A stretch of 64,000 nt of DNA from Melioribacter roseus P3M-2 (lineage in GTDB: Bacteria > Bacteroidota > Ignavibacteria > Ignavibacteriales > Melioribacteraceae): NCBI RefSeq assembly GCF_000279145.1, contig NC_018178.1, forward strand, positions 744,001-808,000. The letters are read 5' to 3'. Numbering within the stretch: position 1 is the stretch's first letter; every line of letters starts with the position of its first letter. The notes beneath the pieces are model-generated. The model was not told where the DNA came from, ran no database searches, and worked only from the letters and a program-made list of their open reading frames with translations. The position numbers and the translations under genes are program-made. Of the stretch, positions 34,553-42,562 are shown piece by piece.

Positions 34553-35038
34553 ATGCGTAATATAATATTGATTTTAATTTTGTTTCTGGCAGGATGCTCA
34601 GCCAAAGAAGTTTCAGTCAAAACAATCCGAATTACGCACAACGACTATTCTTTCTATGTGCCCGAAGGCTGGCTCGTTTTCGATACAAATTCCGCGCAAC
34701 GCAGCAAATCCGTAATGCTTACCAACAAATCTCGCAACGCGTTTATATTGATAAACAGAATAAACACGAATACCGAACTCCCGCTTGACGAGATGGCGAC
34801 TTTAAGCAGATATTTTTTAAAACTCAATTTCGGAAAAAATTTCAACGGCTTTTCAGATATAACATTTACGCGGCGTTATGCCCTTTACAGGTTCGTCGCT
34901 CCGCAAGGAATTAAAGGGAGAGTTATAATCAAAAAAGTTAATTCGAATTATTATGAAATAACCGGATATTCCGGAAATAAAGCCGGCGAAGACGAGTTGA
35001 ATAAAGTTCAGGAAATGATTGCGGAGTCGCTTAAATAG
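34553..35038 (+). CDS. Hypothetical lipoprotein
   Basis: A 161-residue protein with a clean lipobox (ILFLAGCSA, Cys15), so it is anchored in the envelope. The mature part (about 20-160) is a mixed alpha/beta domain with YSFYVPEGWLVFD and AFILINRIN, reminiscent of the small PsbP-like/DUF1795 fold, but I am not sure. It follows the PorV-like gene by 53 bp and may be co-transcribed. It is convergent with the TPR kinase gene (8-bp overlap). Confidence 0.8.
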   Translation: MRNIILILILFLAGCSAKEVSVKTIRITHNDYSFYVPEGWLVFDTNSAQRSKSVMLTNKSRNAFILINRINTNTELPLDEMATLSRYFLKLNFGKNFNGFSDITFTRRYALYRFVAPQGIKGRVIIKKVNSNYYEITGYSGNKAGEDELNKVQEMIAESLK

Positions 35039-37058
35039 ACTGTCCGTTTTGGTTGTTGTAAAGTCGCAGAGTAAATATAAACTTGCTTCCTTTGTCGAGT
35101 TCGCTCTCAACCCAAATTTTGCCTTCCAATTTTTCGATAAAATCTTTACAGAGCAGGAGACCCAACCCGCTTCCTTTTTCGCCGGAGGTGCCGGTTTTAC
35201 TGACCCTTGTATTGCGAACAAAAAGTTTATCCATGGTTTCTTTATCCATACCGATACCGTTGTCTGCCACGGTCACTTTAACCATGTTATCTTCTTTTAT
35301 CGCTTCAATAAAAATTCTACCGCCTTTGGTCGAAAATTTAATTCCGTTGGAAATCAGATTTCTGAAGACCGTGTTCAGGATGTTTTCGTCCGCCCATACT
35401 TCGATTCCCGGCTCGATCGAGGTTTCGAGCGAAATTTCCTTGCTTTTTGCCACTTCTTCAAGAAGGAAAAAATTTGTTTTGACTACTTCGTAAAGGTCGA
35501 TGTTCACCATCTGCATTTCGAGTTTGCCCATTTGAGCTTGCGACCACATAAGCAGATTTTCCAGAAGCTGATAGTTGCTCTTTGCCGCCCTCTCGATGCT
35601 TTCGATGAATTGTTTCCTTTCGCCGTCGTCTATTTCGTCGTAATGACTTATCAAGAAATTTGTATAAACAAATATCGTATTGAAAGGCGATTTAAGGTCG
35701 TGAGCAAGAATTCTGAAAAAAGTGTCCTTCATATTATTAAGTTCCGCCAACTCTTCGGCGGCGACTTTCTTAGCTCTGTACCTGTTATAAATAACTACCG
35801 CCGTCAGTAAAATGAGCAGGGTAATAATAAGAAGCAATTTGCGCTGCCTGTCGGCAAATTCAATATCTTTTATAAGCAGTTCGTTTTCTTTTTTTTGTTT
35901 CTCGTTTTCATAAATCGATTCGAGAGCTCTCACAACGGCTAGACTTTTTCTGTTGATTATTGAATCTTTAATGTCCGTCAGTTTTTTGTGATAGTTCAAC
36001 GCGGTTTTGAAATCGCCTTTCATTTCGGAAAGTTTTGTCGCGTTTTCGTAACATTCGAGCGTTATGTAGGCTATATTATATTTCTCGGCCAATCTCAAAG
36101 CCTCGTTCATTGTCTCGTCGGCTTTCGACTTATTGCCCAGTTTATAATAGATAAGCGATATGTTGCTCAGGTTTGTGGCAATTCCTTCGATCGAATTAGA
36201 GGCGCGCGACAAATCCAATGCCTTCTGCCTTAAATCCAGAGAACGTTCATACTCCCTTTTTTCAAAATAGATGTCTGCTATTCCGCCCCAGACGGAAGCC
36301 AGTCCGGTTTTACTCCCGTTTGATTTATAGATTCTCTCCAGGTTTTGATAGTACCCGAGCGCTTCGTCCAGCCTGTTTTGTTCTTTATAAATTTCGGCAA
36401 TTAAATTCATGGCAAGCGCTTTGCCATCTTCGTCCTCGATCTCTTCTCTCAGTTCGATCGTTCTATTCAGATATTGGAGAGCTTTTTCATAATTTTTCTG
36501 GTTTTTATAGATCAAACCGACATTGATAGTGCAGAATGCCATTCCACGTTTGTCGCCGATTTTTTCAAATATCTTCAAGCCGTTGAGCACATATTCGAGC
36601 GCGAGAGGATTGTTCCCCTGAATTCTGTAAATGCCGCCAATATTATTATAAGAATAACCAATTTGAAGCGAATCATTAACCTGCTCGGCAAGTATTAACG
36701 CTTTTTTGTAATAATCGATTGCCCTGGCGTAATTTCCTCTGTTTCTGTAAACCACTCCGAGCAAGTTCATTGCGCGCGCTTGAAGAGGTTTGTTGTCTAT
36801 TTTTTGTGCAATCCGGATTGCTTCTTCGCCGGCTTGAATTGCCAATTCGGGATTGCTCGCTCTTTCGTTCCAACAAACATCCGTTAACATAACGACTTTT
36901 AAAGAATCGGGTTGGTCGGACATACTTCTCTTGAGGCTATCTAAATTCGGCTGTGCCCACCCCATAGCGGCGTGAATTAGTAAAATAAAAAATATCATAA
37001 TCGAGTATACAACCCTCTGTTTAAAGAACTTCCCCCAAATGGTTATTCGTGCATTCAA
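35031..37058 (-). CDS. TPR sensor histidine kinase
   Basis: A protein of up to 675 residues: signal/anchor segment (MIFFILLIHAAMGWAQ), about eight tetratricopeptide repeats (roughly 60-390, e.g. GNYARAIDYYKKALILAEQ), a coiled coil with a second TM helix (LLLIITLLILLTAVVIYN near 408-425), HisKA with H453 (RILAHDLKSPFNTIF), and HATPase with N box FRNLISNGIKFSTKG, G1 DNGIGM and G2 GSGLGLLLCKDFIEK. The architecture is common in Bacteroidetes and relatives. The start is uncertain: TTG 37058 gives a positively charged signal n-region, ATG 36998 is an alternative. Confidence 0.9.
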   Translation of the reverse strand: MNARITIWGKFFKQRVVYSIMIFFILLIHAAMGWAQPNLDSLKRSMSDQPDSLKVVMLTDVCWNERASNPELAIQAGEEAIRIAQKIDNKPLQARAMNLLGVVYRNRGNYARAIDYYKKALILAEQVNDSLQIGYSYNNIGGIYRIQGNNPLALEYVLNGLKIFEKIGDKRGMAFCTINVGLIYKNQKNYEKALQYLNRTIELREEIEDEDGKALAMNLIAEIYKEQNRLDEALGYYQNLERIYKSNGSKTGLASVWGGIADIYFEKREYERSLDLRQKALDLSRASNSIEGIATNLSNISLIYYKLGNKSKADETMNEALRLAEKYNIAYITLECYENATKLSEMKGDFKTALNYHKKLTDIKDSIINRKSLAVVRALESIYENEKQKKENELLIKDIEFADRQRKLLLIITLLILLTAVVIYNRYRAKKVAAEELAELNNMKDTFFRILAHDLKSPFNTIFVYTNFLISHYDEIDDGERKQFIESIERAAKSNYQLLENLLMWSQAQMGKLEMQMVNIDLYEVVKTNFFLLEEVAKSKEISLETSIEPGIEVWADENILNTVFRNLISNGIKFSTKGGRIFIEAIKEDNMVKVTVADNGIGMDKETMDKLFVRNTRVSKTGTSGEKGSGLGLLLCKDFIEKLEGKIWVESELDKGSKFIFTLRLYNNQNGQSI

Positions 37059-37107
37059 ATATAAGAAGATTTGAGGGCTTTTTTAAATATTTTTTCCTTT
37101 TGCCGTC

Positions 37108-37402
37108 TTAAACCGTTTTTGCCGCGGCGCTTTCAAAATAGTCCTGAATAATTTTTATGCTTTCTCTGGCTGCGTCGCTTATATAGCCCGCAGCTTCTCC
37201 AATTGCTTTTCTGTTCGTAGAGTCCATTTCCATCAATCTTAAACCCACCTGTGTTTGATAACCGTTCAACGCAATAACTATCTGACTCATATCGCCCATC
37301 AATTTGTGAATCCGTTCGATCGGTTTGAACAAAAAGAGAGCTGTAAGGTCTGCCAGCCCCAATCCGCCCGCAACCAAAGACTGAATCTCGTCGACATTGC
37401 CT
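37108..37402 (-). pseudogene. C-terminal fragment of membrane-protein gene split by IS110 element
   Basis: The minus-strand frame reads RGNVDEIQSLVAGGLGLADL..AAAKTV and stops at 37108. Upstream, past 37403, it runs into IS sequence and meets a stop. It contains the second hydrophobic helix of the broken protein (SLVAGGLGLADLTALFLF) and a helical C-terminal part (DSTNRKAIGEAAGYISDAAR). Joining it to the fragment 39095-39331 over one CT core gives one continuous 177-residue frame. Confidence 0.88.
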
Positions 37403-37424
37403 CTTGTATGTTAAAAGTATAAAA

Positions 37425-37450
37425 AGTTCTTTGAAATAATGAATAAGTTT
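37425..37450 (+). repeat. Left subterminal inverted repeat of the IS110 element
   Basis: The 26 bp at 37425-37450 match the reverse complement of 39024-39049 at 23 of 26 positions. It starts 20 bp inside the left end. Subterminal repeats are known in IS1111-type members of this family and may be recognised by the recombinase or form RNA structure. Confidence 0.8.
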
Positions 37451-37600
37451 ATTTCCTTGACGGAAGAGAAGGTTTGCGCCTTGGGCTTTGAGCCCGTCGC
37501 TAAGTTTTTTCCTTCCGTTCAGGTAAAAGTCGAGGAATAACTTGGCTCAAATGAAGCCGTATTTTACAAGACTGATGTTACCTGAAATTTCTGTAACACA
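37450..37600 (+). ncRNA. Candidate bridge RNA of the IS110 element
   Basis: The leader before the transposase gene shows two nested stem-loops. Loop 1: CCTTGACGGAAG (37455-37466) pairs imperfectly with CTTCCGTTCAGG (37512-37523), enclosing a hairpin GGGCT-TTG-AGCCC (37483-37495) between two unpaired strands. Loop 2: TTCAGGTAA (37518-37526) pairs perfectly with TTACCTGAA (37578-37586), with inner GTAAAA/TTTTAC and GGCT/AGCC (37544-37547 / 37555-37558). This fits the target- and donor-binding loops of IS621 bridge RNA. TACAAG at 37565-37570 is complementary to the core plus left end (CTTGTA, 37403-37408). RNA ends are estimates. Confidence 0.7.
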
Positions 37601-37620
37601 ATTAAATTCAAGGGTCTTTT

Positions 37621-39021
37621 ATGCAACAAAACTTTTATCTCGGTATTGATGTCAGCAAAGGATATGCTGATTTTATTATCCTTGACGAAAATAAAAAAGT
37701 TGTTGAAGATAATTTTCAGCTTGATGATACCTTTGACGGACACAATAAGTTATACAAAATTCTATCTGGCTTTTTGGCCAAGTATCCCGCCTCAAATATC
37801 CTTGCAGCAGTTGAATCAACCGGAGGATATGAAAATAACTGGCTTAAGTTTCTTAGCGCTTGCCAGAGTAAACTTCAGTTATCTGTAGCACGAATAAATC
37901 CTTTTGGTGTGAGCTACAACAGCAAAGCGACACTAAACAGGATAATTACTGATAAACAAAGTGCACGTAATGTTGCTGAGTATCTGATAAGTCATCCGGA
38001 AAAAGTTCAGTATAACAATCAGGATTATTACGCTTCAGTAAGAAGACAATGGACATTTATCAAGATGCTGACAAAACAGAAAGTCCAGCTTCTTAATCAA
38101 CTGGAATCATTGTTATACATAGCAAATCCTGAAGTTCTACAATACTGCAGCAACAAAATGAATCTCTGGACACTGAAGTTACTAAGGAAATATCCAACTG
38201 CTAAAGAACTTGCCAAAGCAAGATTGTCTTCGGTTTGTAAGATACCTTACATAACAGAATCACTTGCAAATGACTTAATCAACAATGCCCGGAAGTCAGT
38301 TGCCTCAAGTGATGATAAGACTACTGCTGAAGTAATAATAGCTTTGGTAGAACAGATACTTCAGCTAAGAAAACTGATTGTTCTGCAAACAAAACAACTT
38401 CAAGCCAGTTGCAATATTGCTGAAGTTGAACTGTTAAAAAGCTTCAAGGGAATTGGGACATATTCGGCTGTTGGACTTATGATAGAAATTCTTTCTGTTG
38501 AAAGATTTTCTTCTTCAAAAAAACTTGCAAGCTTCTTTGGTGTTCACCCTGTATTCAAGCAAAGCGGAGATGGACTCTCGGGTTTTAAGATGAGTAAGCG
38601 AGGAAGAAAACAGCCCAGAGAGTTATTGTTTAACATTGCTCGTTTTGCTACTGTGCATAATCCTTACATAAAGGAAATCTATGCAATGCATCTTCAAAAA
38701 GGTATGCCTAAGATGGCTGCATTGGGTGCTGTAATGTATAAGATACTAAGAATCGTTTATGGTATGCTTAAACATAACAGACAATATGATCCTGAAGTTG
38801 ACAGAGCAAACAGAGCAAAACATAAAGACAACATCAATAGAGCCAAAGAAGATTACACAAGAAGATATCAGCCGATGGATATAACAGCTCCTGTTTCCAG
38901 AAGGCAACTTAAAAAGAGAAAACAGAAAGAGCAGTCCCAAATATTAAAACCGCTTGATGCGGAATCTAATGAAAAGATTTTTACGGGATCAGACTCTCAC
39001 TGTTTTCCTGAGGAAACTTAA
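37621..39021 (+). CDS. IS110-family transposase (RNA-guided DEDD/serine recombinase)
   Basis: A 466-residue transposase. The N-terminal RuvC-like DEDD domain shows D10 (LGIDVSKG), E65 (AAVESTGG) and D111 (IITDKQSA); the fourth acidic residue, normally three residues after the third, is Ser114. The Tnp domain has KGIGTYSAVGL, GVHPVFKQSG with the likely catalytic Ser315, and FKMSKRGRKQPRELL. The C-terminal tail (about 395-466) is long and basic (KDNINRAKEDYTRR, RRQLKKRKQKE), making it longer than IS621 transposase. By family knowledge it works with a bridge RNA encoded in the element. ATG 37621 behind AAGGGTC. Confidence 0.95.
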   Translation: MQQNFYLGIDVSKGYADFIILDENKKVVEDNFQLDDTFDGHNKLYKILSGFLAKYPASNILAAVESTGGYENNWLKFLSACQSKLQLSVARINPFGVSYNSKATLNRIITDKQSARNVAEYLISHPEKVQYNNQDYYASVRRQWTFIKMLTKQKVQLLNQLESLLYIANPEVLQYCSNKMNLWTLKLLRKYPTAKELAKARLSSVCKIPYITESLANDLINNARKSVASSDDKTTAEVIIALVEQILQLRKLIVLQTKQLQASCNIAEVELLKSFKGIGTYSAVGLMIEILSVERFSSSKKLASFFGVHPVFKQSGDGLSGFKMSKRGRKQPRELLFNIARFATVHNPYIKEIYAMHLQKGMPKMAALGAVMYKILRIVYGMLKHNRQYDPEVDRANRAKHKDNINRAKEDYTRRYQPMDITAPVSRRQLKKRKQKEQSQILKPLDAESNEKIFTGSDSHCFPEET

Positions 39022-39023
39022 GA

Positions 39024-39049
39024 AAACTTATTCAACATGTCAAAGAACT
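39024..39049 (-). repeat. Right subterminal inverted repeat of the IS110 element
   Basis: Inverse partner of 37425-37450 (23 of 26 matches). It begins 3 bp after the transposase stop and ends 43 bp inside the right border. Confidence 0.8.
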
Positions 39050-39094
39050 ATATGGCTCTAAATCAAAATTGACATAACAATAGGTCAATTTTCT

Positions 39095-39331
39095 CTGTTG
39101 ACTTTTAACGGAATAACTCAGCGGAACGCTAAGCAACAATACTCCCAGTATGAACATTACGATTGAAAGCGCCACAATAATCCAATATGTCGCGCTCAAT
39201 TTGAAACGTAGATTATGAATTTCCGTCTTTCCCTCGAGCATCGAATTTTGCAAATGTTTTACGATAAATTCGTTAGCTTTTTTTCTTTGTTCGGCGTCTA
39301 ACGACAGTATTTCGTTTTCTTGTTCGCTCAT
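39095..39331 (-). pseudogene. N-terminal fragment of membrane-protein gene split by IS110 element
   Basis: ATG 39331 starts MSEQENEILSLDAEQRKKANEF; residues 48-72 form a TM helix (ATYWIIVALSIVMFILGVLL). After codon 79 (..SVKSQQ) the sequence enters the insertion element and would end after about 20 foreign residues. With the fragment 37108-37402 the intact protein had 177 residues and two TM helices with helical tails, loosely similar to TRADD-N-associated membrane-domain proteins (a weak resemblance). It is the third gene of a small operon with 39346-39651 and 39659-40318. Confidence 0.88.
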
Positions 39332-39345
39332 TTTAACCTCTCGCT

Positions 39346-39651
39346 TTAAATAAACAACTTTGCAAGAGAAGGAATTTTTTTAGCAATCTCCACGGCGGTT
39401 TTGCCAAGTTCTTCGATATTCTTTTTGAGCTCCGCCTGATTCAAATTTATTCTCGAAGCTTCTTTAACTATCGTGATCAATTGCTCATAAATTTGCATGT
39501 CGGATGTTTCGGGAAGTATTTTTTCAATCTCCTTTTTTGACAATCCCAAAAGTTCATCTAATTCTTCTTTGTATTTCCCTTCGAAAGCCTCTCTGCTTTC
39601 GCGCGCTTTTCTTCTTACCCTCTTTCGGAAATCGTCGGCTTTTTTGCTCAT
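39346..39651 (-). CDS. Small charged helical protein, unknown
   Basis: A 101-residue protein rich in Lys and Glu, mostly alpha-helical (RKARESREAFEGKYKEELDELLGLSKKEIEKI, shown in two parts: RKARESREAFEGKY and KEELDELLGLSKKE), with no signal peptide or TM segment until a short hydrophobic end (IPSLAKLFI). I do not recognise it. RBS GAGGG before ATG 39651. It lies 7 bp after the lipoprotein gene and 14 bp before the IS-interrupted membrane gene, so the three form one operon. Confidence 0.72.
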   Translation of the reverse strand: MSKKADDFRKRVRRKARESREAFEGKYKEELDELLGLSKKEIEKILPETSDMQIYEQLITIVKEASRINLNQAELKKNIEELGKTAVEIAKKIPSLAKLFI

Positions 39652-39658
39652 ATAACCC

Positions 39659-40318
39659 TCATTCCGGATTAATTAATTCTTCGAATTCTTTTATAATATT
39701 TTCAACGTTTTCGTCTTTGGCTTCGAGTTTTTTCTTCAGTTCGCTTATTTTTTCCGAAAGAGCTGAAATTTGTTTACCCGCCTCCACTCCCAAATTACCG
39801 AGTCCTGCCATAGCGATTAATTCATTCTGCAAATCTTTTACTTTTACAATAGACCCGAGGTAGCCGGTAACAATCGAATTGGCGTAGATAATTTTTTGAT
39901 ATGCGCTGTCGAGCAAACTCAGGACGCTGTCCCTCTGCGCTCTTACGGGTTTTAATTTCGAACGTCTGTAACTTTCCACTTCTTTCGAAATTTCCTCTAT
40001 TAAAATTTTTGTCAGTTCATAATTCAATCCGGGCTCGCCCGTAGTCGAATCGATTTCGAAAATTTCATTGCCGAATTCGCGCGTTAAATTATCTACCGTA
40101 TACGGCAAATATACCTCGTCGATGAATTCGTTGATTTCATCTTCGATACGATTGTAGTATAAACGGACTGTCTCTAAATGGGCAGAGCGGATTGCGCCAA
40201 TGTCCCTTCCGATTGTAGAATTGAGTTCAATCGTTTCTTTTGGGACCGAGCTGCACGCCAACATCAATAACGCGGCAAATACCGCAGACAACGGTTTAAT
40301 TACTTCAGCCGTTTTCAT
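39659..40318 (-). CDS. Hypothetical lipoprotein with coiled-coil region
   Basis: A 219-residue protein. Signal peptide with a lipobox LLMLAC (Cys22 from ATG 40318). The mature part is mostly helical, with IEDEINEFIDEVYLPY near 75 and a C-terminal coiled coil (ISALSEKISELKKKLEAKDE). I do not recognise a family. A longer frame from 40417 would put 33 residues before the signal peptide, so ATG 40318 is preferred. First gene of the operon that includes the IS-split membrane protein; an envelope-associated complex of the three is inferred. Confidence 0.78.
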   Translation of the reverse strand: MKTAEVIKPLSAVFAALLMLACSSVPKETIELNSTIGRDIGAIRSAHLETVRLYYNRIEDEINEFIDEVYLPYTVDNLTREFGNEIFEIDSTTGEPGLNYELTKILIEEISKEVESYRRSKLKPVRAQRDSVLSLLDSAYQKIIYANSIVTGYLGSIVKVKDLQNELIAMAGLGNLGVEAGKQISALSEKISELKKKLEAKDENVENIIKEFEELINPE

Positions 40319-40489
40319 CCGTAGCCCGTATTTTCTGAACGAAGGAAATAATGGAGGAAACCGCAAGTGAGTATATCGGTCAAAGGCGAAGTTATAAACA
40401 TCGCCGGAATTTATCAAGAAAAATATCCGCCGACCGTCGGCTTCTTAAATTTAACATTAATTTTATTTTATAGTTTCTCCTAAAACCTA

Positions 40490-40497
40490 TAACTTTG
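40490..40497 (+). promoter_or_regulatory. Candidate TAnnTTTG (-7) box for transketolase
   Basis: TAACTTTG at 40490-40497 matches TAnnTTTG and lies 30 nt before ATG 40528, giving a short leader with the AAGGAG ribosome site. The rest of the 209-bp divergent gap shows no other clear element. Confidence 0.4.
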
Positions 40498-40527
40498 TTT
40501 TTGGAATAATCCAATTTAAGGAGCGCC

Positions 40528-42492
40528 ATGCCATACAAAATCATTAAGAAAGAAGAATTCGACAAAGTACGGTATCACGAAGGCGATTGGGAACTCAGAA
40601 TGCGGCTCTATGCGGAAATGTGCCGATATAACACTCTTGTGGCAGTAAAAAAAGCGGGTTCAGGGCACCTCGGTTCTTCTTTCAGCTCGTTGGATATAGT
40701 CGCTTACCTTTATTTAAATGAATTGAACGTTCTGAATGTGGGTTGGGAAAACGACAACCGGGACATCTATTTTTCTTCCAAGGGACACGACGTTCCCGGG
40801 CTTTATTCATTTCTCCATTCGGTCGGCATATTACCCGAAGAGAAATTATTGAAGCTCCGAAGACTCAACGGATTGGACGGTCATCCCGAAGTTCGAATAC
40901 CCGGAATCGAAGCAAGCACCGGTTCGCTCGGCATGGGTATTTCAAAAGGCAAAGGAATGGCATGGGCAAAAAAATATAAGAAATGCGGAGGCAACGTTTA
41001 CGTATTAACGGGCGACGGCGAATTTCAGGAGGGACAAATATGGGAATCGCTTCAAGCTGCGGCTCACCAGCGTATCGACAATTTAATCGCCGTTATGGAT
41101 CACAATAAATATCAAACCGACATGCTAGTATCGGAAGTTAACAACATCGAAGACGTTACTGAAAAAGTCAAAGCTTTCGGGTGGCATGTAATTAGAATTA
41201 ACGGTCACGATTTCAAAGAACTGAAAAGAGCGTTTAGCGAGATAAAGGAAGTTAAAGATAAACCCAAAATGATTATTGCCGATACGATTAAAGGCAGGGG
41301 CGTATCTTTTATGGAAAAACCCGTTACGGAAACCGTATCCGGAAAAACTTATTACAAATGGCACAGCGGGGCGCCCGATAACGACAGTTACGTAAAAGGA
41401 CTTAAAGAACTGAGCGACTCGATAAGAAAATTAGCCGCGGCTTTGAATATTGAAATCGAGATTCCGGAAAATACTCCCGAAGAAAAAGTTTCGTTTAAAT
41501 CGTCAAAGGAATTTGTCACCGACGCTTTCGGCGACGCCTTGGTGGAACTTGCCAAGAACAATCCAGCCATCATCGTCCTCGACGGCGATTTGTCGGCTGA
41601 TTGTAAACTCAGAAAATTCGAATATGCATACCCGGAAAGATTTATCGAAAACGGAATTGCCGAACAGGATATGGTTTCGACAGCCGGCGGACTGGCAAGG
41701 ATGGGACTAATACCCGTTGTTAATTCGTTTGCAAGTTTTCTTGCAGCCAGGGCTAACGAGCAAATTTATAACAATGCGGGCGAGAAAACAAAAATAATCT
41801 ACGTCTGCCACTTCGCGGGAATAATTCCAGCAGGTCCCGGAAAATCGCATCAGAGCATACGCGATATTGCTCTGCTTGGAAATCTTCCGAACATTACAAT
41901 AATTCAACCGTGCAATGCATTCGAAACTAAAAAAGCGGTGGAATATTGCATTAACGAAGCCAATGAAAATTGCGCGCTTCGACTCGTAATCGGTCCTTCG
42001 CCGAGGAATATCGAGCTGCCGGACAATTATCAATTTAGAATCGGCATAGGAACCGAATTGACGGAAGGAGACGACGCCGTTATTTTCGCTTACGGTCCCG
42101 TTATGCTGCACGAGGCATTGACGGCTTCCGAAATTTTGAAAAAATCCGGATTCGGTCTTAAAGTGGTCAATATGCCGTGGCTAAATAAAATCGATCTCGA
42201 CTGGATTGCAGCCATAACGGACAAGTATAAAAAGATATACGTTCTCGAGGATCACTCCGCAACGGGCGGACTGGGCGACAGGATACTCGACGCATTGGCA
42301 GCAGTGCATCATTTCAAAGGGAAATTGTTCGAGAAAATCGGATTGAACGATTATCCCGAGTGCGGCGCTCCCGAGGAAGTGTTGAAATATCATGAATTGG
42401 ACGGTCTATCGCTTGCAGGGAGAATTTCGGGCTACCGAAATCTCGTTGAAAAGAGGGGTGAAAATTTTTACAGCTCCGAAGCTCCGCAGTGA
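40528..42492 (+). CDS. tkt: Transketolase
   Basis: A 654-residue thiamine-diphosphate enzyme of the pentose phosphate pathway that transfers two-carbon units between sugar phosphates. ThDP-binding motif TGDGEFQEGQIWES..DHNKYQ (GDG to N) near 165-200, conserved His in SGHLGSS and SSKGHDVPG, pyrimidine-domain Glu in ENGIAEQDMVSTAGGLARMG (about 385), and C-terminal domain from about 530. The length is typical. RBS AAGGAG before ATG 40528. Confidence 0.93.
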   Translation: MPYKIIKKEEFDKVRYHEGDWELRMRLYAEMCRYNTLVAVKKAGSGHLGSSFSSLDIVAYLYLNELNVLNVGWENDNRDIYFSSKGHDVPGLYSFLHSVGILPEEKLLKLRRLNGLDGHPEVRIPGIEASTGSLGMGISKGKGMAWAKKYKKCGGNVYVLTGDGEFQEGQIWESLQAAAHQRIDNLIAVMDHNKYQTDMLVSEVNNIEDVTEKVKAFGWHVIRINGHDFKELKRAFSEIKEVKDKPKMIIADTIKGRGVSFMEKPVTETVSGKTYYKWHSGAPDNDSYVKGLKELSDSIRKLAAALNIEIEIPENTPEEKVSFKSSKEFVTDAFGDALVELAKNNPAIIVLDGDLSADCKLRKFEYAYPERFIENGIAEQDMVSTAGGLARMGLIPVVNSFASFLAARANEQIYNNAGEKTKIIYVCHFAGIIPAGPGKSHQSIRDIALLGNLPNITIIQPCNAFETKKAVEYCINEANENCALRLVIGPSPRNIELPDNYQFRIGIGTELTEGDDAVIFAYGPVMLHEALTASEILKKSGFGLKVVNMPWLNKIDLDWIAAITDKYKKIYVLEDHSATGGLGDRILDALAAVHHFKGKLFEKIGLNDYPECGAPEEVLKYHELDGLSLAGRISGYRNLVEKRGENFYSSEAPQ

Positions 42493-42562
42493 TTTGAATT
42501 TCTTAAATAACTTGAATAAGTTTAACCGTACTGAATTCTTACCATTAATTTCCGGTATTAAT

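Larger units (their letters stand above)
37405..39094 (+). mobile_element. IS110-family insertion sequence with CT core and bridge-RNA-like leader
   Basis: A 1690-bp element holding one transposase gene (37621-39021). The borders come from the interrupted host gene: its frame is continuous (..SVKSQQ-R-GNVDEI..) only if 37405-39094 is removed, which leaves one CT at 37403-37404. The same CT (39093-39094) precedes host sequence on the right, as in IS621, where the core is also CT. The left end is 216 nt long and the right end about 70 nt, the layout of the IS110 subgroup. Codon use is poorer in CpG than in neighbours, which fits recent arrival. Confidence 0.93.

Noticed and set aside
39032-39331. 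99-residue protein as an intact gene
   Set aside because: Its last 20 residues are encoded by the insertion element; the true frame continues at 37402 on the other side.
42392-42562. N-terminal extension of the Y-family polymerase
   Set aside because: It overlaps the end of transketolase and has no polymerase sequence; the family starts at MPLRNLFLDFN.
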